Assembly: GCF_001854125.1 (NCBI RefSeq)
Contig: NZ_CP017715.1
Span: 3,534,001 to 3,598,000 of the forward strand
Origin: Marinobacter salinus
Lineage (GTDB): Bacteria; Pseudomonadota; Gammaproteobacteria; Pseudomonadales; Oleiphilaceae
Direction: 5' to 3'
DNA length: 64,000 nt
Numbering within the stretch: the first letter of the stretch is position 1; every line of letters starts with the position of its first letter. The notes beneath the pieces were generated by a model. That model saw only the letters and a program-made list of their open reading frames with translations, was not told where the DNA came from and made no database searches. Below are positions 26,858 to 36,352 of the stretch, piece after piece. Made by a program: the position numbers and the translations under genes.

Positions 26858-29785
26858 TCAGTTTTTGGCTGCGCGAGCTTCCAGCCGGTTCCGGCCATTA
26901 CGTTTGGCGGCATACAGTGCCTGGTCCGCAAGCCGGAGGAACTGTGCGGGTGAGTCTTCCGGCCCCGGGATACCAGTGGCCAGTCCGATACTGATGGTGA
27001 GTTGGATCTCACTTCCTGAAAACACGATGGTTTTTTCTGCCACGGCTTTTCGGAAGCTGTCGAGTCGCTGGATGATGTCCTGTCTGGCCTCATAACTGGT
27101 AAAAATAACGAACTCTTCGCCTCCGAACCGGGCCAACCGATCGGTTTCCCGTCGAAAATGAGCTCTCATGGTGTTTGCCAGCGACTGCAGGCAAAGGTCA
27201 CCGGCCTCGTGGCCATGGGTGTCGTTGATGTTTTTGAACAAATCGGCATCGACCATAGCCGTTGCAAAGCCGGTGCCATGCCGCTGACACCACTGGAAGC
27301 TCTTTCGGAATTCCCGGTCAAAATAGATCCGGTTTCCAAGCTGTGTAAGGTCGTCAGTCACGCTCAGTCGGGCGAGGCTTTCATTAGCGGTTTCAAGTTG
27401 CCGGTTGAGCCGCCCCAGCTTGCGATTCCAGTAAACCAGCATGGCCGTGATCAGAGCAACCACCGCCAGCAACTGCCACACCAGTGAGTAGTCTACGGAT
27501 TGCTCAATGCGAATGTTGCGCCAGTAGCTTTGCAGGTTGTGTCGTTCCGACGGGGTGAGGCTGTTGACGAGCTTTTGCATGATGCCCAGGAGGATCGGTT
27601 CGTCATTGATGGTGGCTATGGAAAGAGACCAGTCGGCGGGAATCCGGCCAATCACCTTGACGTCTGCCAGCCCGAGTTGCTGCATGTAATAACTCGCCGT
27701 GGCCAGGGTTGTGACATAGCCTTCGATTTGGCCGTCCTGAAGCATTCGCAGGCCTTCGGTCTCGTTTGTGACTTCAACCAGTTTCAGGCCCGGGTACCGG
27801 TTCTCCAAGAGCTCTGAAAAGGCATAATCCTTGACAATGGCGACTTTCTTGTCGCGAAGGTCGCCAACATTCTCGATGAACGGAGCTTCAATACGCCCGA
27901 GGATGATGTTGGGCACCTGGAGGTAGGGATCGGTAAAGTTCAGGTAGTTCGTGCGTTCCGGTGTTTTCATGGCCATAGCGAGCATGTCGCAGGCACCCGA
28001 CTTTACCGCTTCGAGGCTTTCCGGCCAGGATGTGGTGGCAACGTGGCTGAAATGAATATCGCCTCGTTGCTGGAAGAGCCGGATCACCTCGGCGGACAAG
28101 CCCGTGTGGTTCCCGGAGGCATCCACGCCCTCCAGGGGCAGCCAGTTGTTGTCGATACAGTAGCTGATATCGTGGTTCTGGTCGTCAAGCCACGCCTCTT
28201 CTGCCGGTGAGAAACGGATTTTTTCGTCGGCTCTGAGTTTCAGGGTGCTGCCCGCACCGAGCCAGCGGTTTTCAATGGTATTCATCTCTGTCGGGCTGAT
28301 TGCAGCGAGCGCCTGATCAAGGATGTCCGCTAATGGCGCGAGGGTGCTTCGCACGCCGAAGCGCAGATCTTCGCCGGAAGGCTGACCCTCAAGGGCCAGT
28401 TCACCGGCAATGTGGACCCCTGGAATCCCGAGTTCCCGTACCCAGAAGTTACCGTTTGGAAGTGCAGCCAGTACCACATCAACCCGATCGTCTGCGAGTG
28501 CTTCGAACATGGCTTCCTGGGAGGTGAAGACCCGGGCACCGGCACCCAGCTCGCGGGTTACCGGATCCTCGTAATAGATATCGGAGCCAAGGGCGACCGA
28601 GAGCCCTTTCAGGCTTTTGAGGCTCGTAAACTGAAGACTCTTGTCTTTGGTAAAGGCAACGTTGGGGATAGTGTAATAAGGCTCGGTAAAACGGGTGAAC
28701 GAGAGGCGTTCCGGATTTTTGGACATGTTGGCGAGCACATCTATCTCACCGTCTTCGAGCATTGGCAGGAGGTCGGACCACTGCCCACCCACAGGTATGA
28801 CCTGCAATCCCGTCAGGTCTGCCAGGCGATCCAGGACATCTACCGTTAGCCCCTGAAGTTTACCGGCGTCCCGGAAGCTGAAGGGGGAATAATCCCGCAT
28901 AACGCCGACACGCACCGGCCCCAGCTCTTTAAGAAACCTGCTCTGGCGAGTACTCGGAGTGAAACTCTTCGTCTCGGTAAGGCTTGCACCGCCAAATTCC
29001 TGCCAGCGTTCGAGCAAGTCTGCTCTCTGGTCGTCGGGAATGGCATTGAGCCCCTGTTGGATTTTTTGAAAGAGGTCAGGGAGGTCCTTGCGAACCCCTA
29101 TGCGGAAATCCTCCTCAGCTAACTTTCCCAGCGGAGCCGGGCCTGCGATCTCCAGAAAACGAAAACCGGCATGAGTCGCCTGATATTCGAGGCTGAGTTG
29201 TGGCCCGATGATGACGTCGACCCATCCAAAGGCGAGAGCCCGGACCATGCTGGCAATTGAGTCATAGGTGTTCAGGTCAACACCGCTCTCTTCGAGAAGG
29301 CCTCGGTAGTAGATGTTTTTCACCACACCAACTTTCAGACTTTTGAGATCGCCCAGCGTTTTCACCTGGCCAACCGGGTGTGCGCTGTCCTGCATCAGAA
29401 AGGTTTGGCGGATGTGGTAGGGATCCGTAAACAGGATCTCTTCAGCACGCTCCGACCGATAGGAAATGCCGTCAATCGCGTCCAGTTCACCGCGCATGAA
29501 GGCCGCGTAGATTTCCGGCCAGGTTCCGGCACGGAATTCGAACGTCAGACCGCTGTTGGCGGCAATTTCCCTGAGAATGTCCACCGAAAAGCCGGCGGGG
29601 GTGCGCTCCTCGAAGAAGGAGTAGGGCTTGTCATCAGCCAGTATACCGATGGTGAGTGCGGTTTTTGATGCCGCTTCGTTGCTGTCCTGACCATTAACCG
29701 GAGACGAAAAGGCCAGGACCGTAAGGCAGAGCAGCCCCAGCCAGATGAGAATGGTCGAACGACGGGGAGGGAAAAAATCACTCAT
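26858..29785 (-). CDS. Three-sensor diguanylate cyclase (SBP_bac_3 x3, TM, GGDEF)
   Basis: The 975-residue membrane protein has a signal/anchor segment (about 12-32), three tandem periplasmic amino-acid-type solute-binding domains (about 45-265, 290-510 and 530-755), one membrane helix (about 772-790), a short coiled coil and a GGDEF domain (about 815-975). The active site FGGEEF is intact, so it probably makes cyclic-di-GMP in response to small ligands. Three binding modules in one receptor are unusual. Confidence 0.9.
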   Translation of the reverse strand: MSDFFPPRRSTILIWLGLLCLTVLAFSSPVNGQDSNEAASKTALTIGILADDKPYSFFEERTPAGFSVDILREIAANSGLTFEFRAGTWPEIYAAFMRGELDAIDGISYRSERAEEILFTDPYHIRQTFLMQDSAHPVGQVKTLGDLKSLKVGVVKNIYYRGLLEESGVDLNTYDSIASMVRALAFGWVDVIIGPQLSLEYQATHAGFRFLEIAGPAPLGKLAEEDFRIGVRKDLPDLFQKIQQGLNAIPDDQRADLLERWQEFGGASLTETKSFTPSTRQSRFLKELGPVRVGVMRDYSPFSFRDAGKLQGLTVDVLDRLADLTGLQVIPVGGQWSDLLPMLEDGEIDVLANMSKNPERLSFTRFTEPYYTIPNVAFTKDKSLQFTSLKSLKGLSVALGSDIYYEDPVTRELGAGARVFTSQEAMFEALADDRVDVVLAALPNGNFWVRELGIPGVHIAGELALEGQPSGEDLRFGVRSTLAPLADILDQALAAISPTEMNTIENRWLGAGSTLKLRADEKIRFSPAEEAWLDDQNHDISYCIDNNWLPLEGVDASGNHTGLSAEVIRLFQQRGDIHFSHVATTSWPESLEAVKSGACDMLAMAMKTPERTNYLNFTDPYLQVPNIILGRIEAPFIENVGDLRDKKVAIVKDYAFSELLENRYPGLKLVEVTNETEGLRMLQDGQIEGYVTTLATASYYMQQLGLADVKVIGRIPADWSLSIATINDEPILLGIMQKLVNSLTPSERHNLQSYWRNIRIEQSVDYSLVWQLLAVVALITAMLVYWNRKLGRLNRQLETANESLARLSVTDDLTQLGNRIYFDREFRKSFQWCQRHGTGFATAMVDADLFKNINDTHGHEAGDLCLQSLANTMRAHFRRETDRLARFGGEEFVIFTSYEARQDIIQRLDSFRKAVAEKTIVFSGSEIQLTISIGLATGIPGPEDSPAQFLRLADQALYAAKRNGRNRLEARAAKN

Positions 29786-29855
29786 CGGGTTGCCGGTAGT
29801 CCGCTACTGCCACTCGTTCAAGTGTAGCCTTTGGAACCGGTTTTGCCCAAAATGA

Positions 29856-30296
29856 TTACCCCGCCAGATGCTGGTTCAGCCAGGCGGACAGTTGTGATGC
29901 AGGCATTGCGCCGCTCTGGCGGGCTACTTCCCGCCCACCCCGGAACAGGATCAGTGTCGGAATGCTTCGAATGCCATACTGCCCGGAAGCCTGGGGAGCT
30001 TCTTCGGTGTTCAGTTTTGCGAAGGAGACTTTCCCCGCCCAGTGTTTGGCCGCCTGCTGGAATTCCGGTGCCATAGTCTTGCAGGGACCGCACCAGCTGG
30101 CCCAGAAATCCACCAGTACTGGCAGGTCGGACTGGGTTGCGAAGGCTGACATGGCGGCATCGGTCAATGTGGCAACATCGCCATTGAGGAGGGGCTTTTT
30201 GCAGGCGCCGCAATTGGGTCGTTCACCAAGCCGTGACGCAGGTACCCGGTTGGTCCTCAGGCAATGGGGGCATTTGATCTGAAGTGGATCGGACAT
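29856..30296 (-). CDS. trxC: Thioredoxin 2 (zinc-containing)
   Basis: The 146-residue product has an N-terminal zinc ribbon (C9, C12, C29, C32) before a thioredoxin fold with the active-site WCGPC (C69, C72). This is the TrxC arrangement, an oxidative-stress-linked cytoplasmic reductase. It ends 70 bp before the GGDEF gene in the same direction, so cotranscription is possible. Confidence 0.95.
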   Translation of the reverse strand: MSDPLQIKCPHCLRTNRVPASRLGERPNCGACKKPLLNGDVATLTDAAMSAFATQSDLPVLVDFWASWCGPCKTMAPEFQQAAKHWAGKVSFAKLNTEEAPQASGQYGIRSIPTLILFRGGREVARQSGAMPASQLSAWLNQHLAG

Positions 30297-30425
30297 AGGG
30301 TTTCTCTCCAGTCATGTTAGTGACCGACTTCCCGTCGATTTGAGGTAAAGTCTGTCTTATAAACGGGAATCAATGAATGGTCAGTGTTTCACAAGCTGAT
30401 ACCGGACGGAACAGGAAAGGAATGT

Positions 30426-31199
30426 ATGTCTTTGAACGAAACCTTTGATTGGCGAGCCACGCCCGCGGCCGTCTGGCGTCGTCATCGCTCCGGGCTGAGA
30501 GCCGTCCGCCGGCTGGACCCGGTAAAATGGGATGACCTCACAGGCATCGACCAACAGCAACAGGCGCTGGCCCGGAATACTGAGCGTTTTCTGGCCGGGG
30601 AACCGTCCAATAACGTGTTGCTCTGGGGCTCCCGGGGAACGGGCAAGTCGTCGCTGATCAAGGCGCTGCTGAACCGCTACAGTGAGCGCGGATTACGGAT
30701 GATTGAAGTAGACAAGGACGACCTGGTGAATCTGCCAGAGATTGTTGACGATATCTGCGACCTGAGTTTCCGCTTTGTCATTTTTTGTGATGACCTGTCC
30801 TTCGACGTCGGGGAGTCGGGCTATAAGGCGTTAAAGAGTGTGCTGGAAGGGTCGCTGGAACTGCCACCGGAGAACGTCCGGGTCTACGCCACCTCCAATC
30901 GTCGCCACCTGATGCCGGAGTTCATGTCGGACAACCTCAAGAGCGAGATGCGAGACGGTGAGCTGCATCCGGCTGAGGCCATTGAGGAGCAAGTCTCGCT
31001 GGCCGACCGCTTTGGTCTACAGCTGTCGTTCTATCCGTTTTCACAGGACGTCTACCTGCAGGCGGTGGACGCCTTGTTCCCGGAAGTCGAGGACCGTGAC
31101 AACCTGCACCGGGAAGCCATCCGGTTCGCCACCGGCAAGGGCGTGCGTAATGGACGTACGGCACAGCAGTTTTTTCGTCAGGTCGGCCGTGCGTCCTGA
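30426..31199 (+). CDS. DUF815 AAA-type ATPase
   Basis: The 257-residue product has Walker A GSRGTGKSS (about 72-80), Walker B FVIFCDDLSFD (about 118-128) and an ATSNRRHLMPEF sensor region. This pattern is characteristic of the DUF815 family of ATPases found beside unrelated genes in many proteobacteria. Its biological role is not established. The ATG at 30426 (AAAGGA upstream) is preferred over a longer in-frame start. Confidence 0.88.
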   Translation: MSLNETFDWRATPAAVWRRHRSGLRAVRRLDPVKWDDLTGIDQQQQALARNTERFLAGEPSNNVLLWGSRGTGKSSLIKALLNRYSERGLRMIEVDKDDLVNLPEIVDDICDLSFRFVIFCDDLSFDVGESGYKALKSVLEGSLELPPENVRVYATSNRRHLMPEFMSDNLKSEMRDGELHPAEAIEEQVSLADRFGLQLSFYPFSQDVYLQAVDALFPEVEDRDNLHREAIRFATGKGVRNGRTAQQFFRQVGRAS

Positions 31200-31372
31200 T
31201 GGCTTTGGCATGAACTCTATTGTCCAGTTTCTTTACATCTCAGCGGAGGCTTGGTGGCCTTAGAAAACTGATCAATTAATAACCGATTATTTCACATGCA
31301 TTTTGTTCCTGCTGGCTCGTTTTTGGCTGCGTTCTTAATGGCAAGTCAACTAACAAGCAAAAGGAACTCGCG

Positions 31373-32044
31373 ATGAATGCTATTAAAACCCTGACTGCAG
31401 CGGCTCTGGCTGCGGCCGTCTCACTTCCGGTGTCAGCCGCTGTTATCAACGTAAACACGGTCGGTGGCATTTGGAATAATGTTGTCGGTGGCGCGAATGT
31501 ATCCGGTATTGGCACCAACGAAATTCGTTGGGGCATCACCTCAGGCCAACAGAGTGGGTATCGGTTTGACGGCAATGCGCCGGTTAATAACCTGGATATC
31601 AATGATATTTTCACGGTTGGTGATATCACCCACTTCAACTACCCGATCGGTTCTGGTTCCGGGATTACTCAAGCCCAGCTGAATATCTCGGTGAATCTGG
31701 ATATTGACGGGAATCCCGCTACCAATGGCGGCCCCTTCACGTTTACGTTCCTGCATAACGAAACCCCCAACACCGGCGGTGGCAATTGCTGCAATGACAT
31801 CGTGAATTTCCAGAATCTCGTCACCAGCGATACCTTCGTAATTGACGGAACGCTGTACACGATGGAGCTCATTGGTTTCCTTCAGAACGGGAATCCCACT
31901 ACGTCGTTCAGCACCATCGAGGGGCAGGCGAATACTGCCCAGCTCAGGGCACGCTTCACCGCTGCAGTGCCTGAGCCCGGAACACTTGCACTACTCGGGC
32001 TTGGTCTGGCTGGATTGGGTTTTTCCCGCCGTAAAAAAGCCTGA
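31373..32044 (+). CDS. PEP-CTERM protein with choice-of-anchor (THxN) domain
   Basis: The 223-residue exported protein has a signal peptide (about 1-22), a beta-rich middle with GDITHFN (THxN-type motif) and two adjacent Cys in GGNCCND. It ends in VPEPGTLALLGLGLAGLG and a basic tail, the canonical PEP-CTERM sorting signal processed by exosortase. The exosortase itself is not in the window. It is surface or exopolysaccharide associated in other bacteria. AAGGAA precedes the ATG and a terminator follows the stop. Confidence 0.92.
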   Translation: MNAIKTLTAAALAAAVSLPVSAAVINVNTVGGIWNNVVGGANVSGIGTNEIRWGITSGQQSGYRFDGNAPVNNLDINDIFTVGDITHFNYPIGSGSGITQAQLNISVNLDIDGNPATNGGPFTFTFLHNETPNTGGGNCCNDIVNFQNLVTSDTFVIDGTLYTMELIGFLQNGNPTTSFSTIEGQANTAQLRARFTAAVPEPGTLALLGLGLAGLGFSRRKKA

Positions 32045-32062
32045 CACTGACTCGCCAGCCTG

Positions 32063-32095
32063 AAAAAACGGAGACCTGATGGGGCTCCGTTTTTT
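32063..32095. terminator. Bidirectional terminator between PEP-CTERM and DUF3422 genes
   Basis: An 11-bp stem AAAAAACGGAG/CTCCGTTTTTT (32063-32073 and 32085-32095) with A and T tracts on either side. The left end of the DUF3422 gene overlaps it by two bases. Confidence 0.9.
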
Positions 32096-33401
32096 ATTGC
32101 CGTTTGGCCAGCTTCAGGAACCGGTGGTGGATGGTGCGAACGCCAAAAAACACCAGGATCATGGTGGTGGGGATAGCGACGCCGAGTATCAGTGACTTAT
32201 TAAAGCTGAATCCGGCGTCATACATGGAGTCCAGTCCCAGCTTCAGCAGGCCGATCAGGTAGTAGGAAATCGCGACTACTGAGAAGCCCTCAACGGTATG
32301 TTGCATCATCAGCTGAATTTTAGAGCGCCGGTCCATGGAGGTCAGTAACTGTTGATTCTGGCTCTGGATCGCCAGCTCCACGCGTGTGCGCATCATGTCC
32401 GAGGCACGATCCACGCGTTTTGAAAGGTCTTCCAGCCGCTCACTGACGGCTTCGCAGGTTTTTACCGCCGGGGTCAGCCGGCGAGTCATGAATTCGGTAA
32501 TGGTCAGGTGGCCGGAGAGTTCGTCTTCCCGAAGTTCGTCAAGCCGGGTCAATACCAGCCGGTGATAGGCGCGGGTGGCGGAGAATCGGAACGTGGAGTG
32601 GGCCCGAAAGGCTTCAATCCGGGCTGCAATATTGGTCAGCTGGGCCAGCAGTTTCTGTTCGTCGACGTCCTGATTGTCTGCAAGCGCCTGGGTGATGATG
32701 GCCAGTTTCTGGTCCATGTCGTTCAGGGATGGCGTGATTTCCCGTGCCACCGGGAGCGCCAGAAGGGACATTAACCGGTAGGTCTCAATTTCCATCAGGC
32801 GCTGGGTCAGCCGGCCCAGCTGGCTGTCTGACATGTGATGGTTCATCACCATGAATCGGCCAAAACCGTCACTGTGCAGCTTGAACGTGCCCCAAACTCG
32901 GGCGGCGCCCTCCTGGGGACTGCTGCCAACCAGCCTCATGCCTTCGAAATGCTTGCGCACGTAGGCCAGGTCGTCATTGGCATTTTCGGTAGCCGGGCGA
33001 ATGTCCAGGTGGAAGGCTGCTACCAAGGTGCCTGCGAGCGCCTCCAGCCAGCCTTCCGGCAAGGGTGAAATTCCGGTTTCTGAAAAGGGGGCATCGTCAC
33101 TGATGGCAAGATTGGTAAAGGTATAGGTGGCAAACTCCATGTGCATTTCCCGGCGCACACGGAGGGTGCCGAATGTCTGCTCGAAGCAGCCTACCTCCTG
33201 TTCCGGCCATGGGTGGCCGAGGAGGCGGTGCAGTTCCTGCAGGTGCAAGAACTGCTGTCGCCGTTGTTCTGGCGTTGTCAGGACCGCTATCTGGGTAACG
33301 CGGGCCGGCGTTGGCAGAACCTGGAACGGGCGTGAGTGCAGCTCGTCGTATAGATCATCCCGCAGGGGATGGATGTCTAAAGATTCCAGTCGTGCGCTCA
33401 C
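32094..33401 (-). CDS. DUF3422 family membrane protein
   Basis: The GTG-initiated 435-residue protein opens HPLRDDLYDELHSRPF, typical of DUF3422, followed by a soluble helical domain, a coiled-coil stretch (about 270-355) and two membrane helices near the C-terminus (about 370-415). Its function is unknown; it is likely anchored in the inner membrane with the bulk in the cytoplasm. AGGAC lies before the start. Confidence 0.85.
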   Translation of the reverse strand: MSARLESLDIHPLRDDLYDELHSRPFQVLPTPARVTQIAVLTTPEQRRQQFLHLQELHRLLGHPWPEQEVGCFEQTFGTLRVRREMHMEFATYTFTNLAISDDAPFSETGISPLPEGWLEALAGTLVAAFHLDIRPATENANDDLAYVRKHFEGMRLVGSSPQEGAARVWGTFKLHSDGFGRFMVMNHHMSDSQLGRLTQRLMEIETYRLMSLLALPVAREITPSLNDMDQKLAIITQALADNQDVDEQKLLAQLTNIAARIEAFRAHSTFRFSATRAYHRLVLTRLDELREDELSGHLTITEFMTRRLTPAVKTCEAVSERLEDLSKRVDRASDMMRTRVELAIQSQNQQLLTSMDRRSKIQLMMQHTVEGFSVVAISYYLIGLLKLGLDSMYDAGFSFNKSLILGVAIPTTMILVFFGVRTIHHRFLKLAKRQ

Positions 33402-33416
33402 GGCGGTGTCCTGTGT

Positions 33417-35456
33417 TCAAGTATTGGCTGCAGGGATGATAACGCGGAAACGAACCCCGTCAATGGTACCTTGGACGGCATTGGACGCATCAACCCTCGC
33501 GCCATGGTAGTCGGCGATGAGCCGGACGATGAGCAATCCCTGACCCAGATGGCCTTCCTCCCTGCCGTCCCTGAATGACACGAACGGGCCGAAGATATCC
33601 GTTGCCTGTGCCTCGGGAAGAGGCGGACCCTGGTTGAACACGGAAAGGCACAGTTCGCCGGGCGTGTGCTCAAGGTCTACTTCTATCAATCCGTTCACAG
33701 GTGCGAAATCCCGGGCGTTATCCACCAGCTTGTCCAGAAGCTGAACCATAAGTTCCGGTGAGCCGGTCATGTTGCAACCGCTCGATGGTCCGGTGTAACG
33801 AATCCGATGTTGTTCGTCCAGGGCCTGATAGGCATCGGTGGCCTGGGCGACAACGTCAGCGAGGTCAAATACTTCCTTGTCTGCGTGGTCGAAACTCTGT
33901 TCAAGCCTCGCCGCTTCGCTCATACCGTTCAGAATCTGGCGCAGCCTGTCGGTGGCGCTGGCCGCCCGGTCAATGTATTGCTGGCGCTCGGTTTCAGACT
34001 CGCTGTGGCTCAGGTTCTCAAGGGATGATCGGACCACGGCAACCGGCGTTTTCAGTTCGTGGGAGAGACGCCTTGAGAAACTTTCAAGATAACGGTTATA
34101 GCCGTGAAGGCGATCCACCATCTGGCTGAAATGACGCTGTAACTGCCCCAGCTCATCCTGGGCCCGGGAAACCGGGAGTGTGCCAGTGATTCGCCCATCT
34201 TCATCGATGCTGGCGCTGACCGCACGCTGCAGGCGTGCAATGCGCCAGGATAGCCAGCTGGCATAGCCAAGAAGGACCAGGGTCAGGCCGACGATGATCA
34301 GGGTGCTACGGGCAATAACGGAGCCCAGCGTTGAGCCTGAGAGCGTTAGCAACTGGTCCAGTGACTGTTCCAGAACCAGCTGGCGACCGCCGAACACAGG
34401 CTCTTTGGTCATCAGCCAGGCGCTGCCATCCTCATGCTTTACCAGCCCGTCGGGTGGCAACGCGTCCAACGTCACTCGGGTAGTGTCTGAGCGGATCGCC
34501 ACCGGGTCCGGCTGGTAAATCTGGATCAGGGCCCGGAGAGCGTTAAGGCTGATCTGCTCCACAACCTGCAGAGGGCTGAGCTGATCAAACTCCGGAGAAG
34601 GCTCCCTTGAGGGGGCGTTCTGCCTGGCCGTTAGCCAGCCTCCTGGCTCCAGCACCCGCACGCTTTGCCCCTTGTTCAGGCGAGGTTGAAGCTTGCGTTC
34701 CAGTCCTCGGTTTCGACTGACCAGAATCGGAAGCGGATTGAGGGAGGTTGAGACGCCGGTGATTCCGTCATTTTCCGACCAGCGGGCGGAGAACCCGAGG
34801 CGGCTTCCCTCCGGAGGAGAAGGCAGTCGCAGTTCCAGTTGCCACCCTTTGTTGGTTTGCGGCCAGAAGCCGTGAACACGATAGTCGGCCCGGTCAGCTC
34901 GTTTGCCCGTGAGGCCGTAGACATCGCCTGGTTGGGTTGTGCGGATAAGCCAGGAGTGTCTCAAAGCGCTCTGGGTGACGTCACTGCCGGAGGGTTCCAG
35001 CCAAAGCTCAAGGCGATCATAGGGCTGCTGCGGGGATGCAGGATTGAAACGATCCGGTTGCCTGTTGCTGACCCGAATCAGCAAATAGGTATGTCGGCCA
35101 TCGGAAGCCGCCTGCCACTGGAGCATGGGTTCACCCGGCTGTGGAGCCTGCCCCGCTGCCTGCCATGTCTGGAATTGCTCGCCTTCTTCGAAGCCGGGCC
35201 AGTCGTCGGCATAGCCGTCCAGGTTAATCTCACGATCGATCGGCTCGACATAGATTGCCGGGATGTCCGCCGTTACCGGCGTCTGCCCGATCAGCTCATC
35301 GCCCACGGCTTGTGCAAGCCGTTGGGCCTGCTCGCGGAGTTGCTCGCGGGCTTGCTGGCGCAAGGCATCGTCAAGCTCCAGCACGAATTGCAGGCCGGCC
35401 CAGGGAATAAACAGCATGAGCAGACTGGCAACGAGGAGTTGGCGTTTAAGGGTCAA
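33417..35456 (-). CDS. pdsS: Proteobacterial dedicated sortase system histidine kinase
   Basis: The 679-residue kinase starts at TTG three bases after the stop of the regulator gene. A first membrane helix (about 8-25) and a large periplasmic domain (about 30-375; LDGYADDWPGF is carbohydrate-binding-module-like) are followed by a second helix (about 385-408), HAMP, HisKA (His in RRLSHELKTPVAVV) and HATPase_c (KLVDNARDF, GQGLLIV). Position next to PdsR and the sortase genes identifies it as PdsS. It presumably senses the state of the envelope or of the sortase product. Confidence 0.87.
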   Translation of the reverse strand: MTLKRQLLVASLLMLFIPWAGLQFVLELDDALRQQAREQLREQAQRLAQAVGDELIGQTPVTADIPAIYVEPIDREINLDGYADDWPGFEEGEQFQTWQAAGQAPQPGEPMLQWQAASDGRHTYLLIRVSNRQPDRFNPASPQQPYDRLELWLEPSGSDVTQSALRHSWLIRTTQPGDVYGLTGKRADRADYRVHGFWPQTNKGWQLELRLPSPPEGSRLGFSARWSENDGITGVSTSLNPLPILVSRNRGLERKLQPRLNKGQSVRVLEPGGWLTARQNAPSREPSPEFDQLSPLQVVEQISLNALRALIQIYQPDPVAIRSDTTRVTLDALPPDGLVKHEDGSAWLMTKEPVFGGRQLVLEQSLDQLLTLSGSTLGSVIARSTLIIVGLTLVLLGYASWLSWRIARLQRAVSASIDEDGRITGTLPVSRAQDELGQLQRHFSQMVDRLHGYNRYLESFSRRLSHELKTPVAVVRSSLENLSHSESETERQQYIDRAASATDRLRQILNGMSEAARLEQSFDHADKEVFDLADVVAQATDAYQALDEQHRIRYTGPSSGCNMTGSPELMVQLLDKLVDNARDFAPVNGLIEVDLEHTPGELCLSVFNQGPPLPEAQATDIFGPFVSFRDGREEGHLGQGLLIVRLIADYHGARVDASNAVQGTIDGVRFRVIIPAANT

Positions 35457-35459
35457 CAG

Positions 35460-36161
35460 TCAAACCTCATGTGCGTTCCATCGGTATCCCATGCCATAGG
35501 CGGTCTGTATGCCATCAAAGGTACTGTCCAGCTGAACAAACTTCCGTCGAATGCGCTTGATGTGGGAGGTCACCGTATTGTCATCCAGCACTGTGCTGGC
35601 GGCTTCCATTAACTGGTCTCTGCTCCGCACATGGCCTGGATGCTGCACCAGTGAGTGCAGCATCCAGAATTCAGTGACGGTCAGGTCGATGGGCCGGTCG
35701 TCCCAGGCGACCGTCATCCGGTCCACGTTCAGCGCCAGGCGACCTCGTTGCAACACTTCATCCGGTTTTTGCAGGGCTTCCGCCCAGGCCTCGGCCCGTC
35801 GCAACAGGGCGGTTATCCTCGCCAGCAAATGGTCCATGCTCATGTCTTTGGTGACGTAGTCGTCGGCGCCAAGCCGCAGGCCATGTACTGAATCAATGTC
35901 ACTGTCCCGGGCGGTCAGAAAAATGATCGGCAGGGTCTGAGACAGTCCCCGGAGGTCCTGGCACAGGGCAAAGCCGCCCTCAGGTTCGTCGCCCAGGCCA
36001 ACGTCAATAATGGCCAGGTCCGGCAGTCCCTGCCGCAACACCTGCCAGGCAGATGACCGGTCACCATAGACGGACACCCGGTATCCCCGGCGTTCAAAAG
36101 CGACGCGATAGTTGTCGCGGATGGCGGGTTCGTCCTCGATCAGAACAATGTGCTTTTTCAT
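35460..36161 (-). CDS. pdsR: Proteobacterial dedicated sortase system response regulator
   Basis: The ATG at 36161 gives 233 residues starting MKKHIVLIEDEPAIRDNYR. The receiver has acidic residues EDE, phospho-Asp in IIDVGLGDEPEGGF and Lys in YVTKDMS. A winged-helix domain of the OmpR/PhoB type follows (VTEFWMLHSLVQHPGHVRSR). It is divergent from the target-sortase genes, so it probably controls them through the 191-bp shared intergenic region, and it is cotranscribed with pdsS. Confidence 0.87.
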   Translation of the reverse strand: MKKHIVLIEDEPAIRDNYRVAFERRGYRVSVYGDRSSAWQVLRQGLPDLAIIDVGLGDEPEGGFALCQDLRGLSQTLPIIFLTARDSDIDSVHGLRLGADDYVTKDMSMDHLLARITALLRRAEAWAEALQKPDEVLQRGRLALNVDRMTVAWDDRPIDLTVTEFWMLHSLVQHPGHVRSRDQLMEAASTVLDDNTVTSHIKRIRRKFVQLDSTFDGIQTAYGMGYRWNAHEV

Positions 36162-36352
36162 GAATACGACAGCTTGGCTTGGTAATGAAGCTCTATTTAA
36201 ACATGGCGGGGGAGGAGAACAAGGGCGAAGCCGTGTGATGTCATAATTGATCACTTTTCGCGGCCGGAAAGTCCGCTTTTGCCACCTCAGGAACTTGCGG
36301 GATTGCTGAAATAGCGGCACATCGCCCAATCATGCAGTAAAAGGATCCCGAC

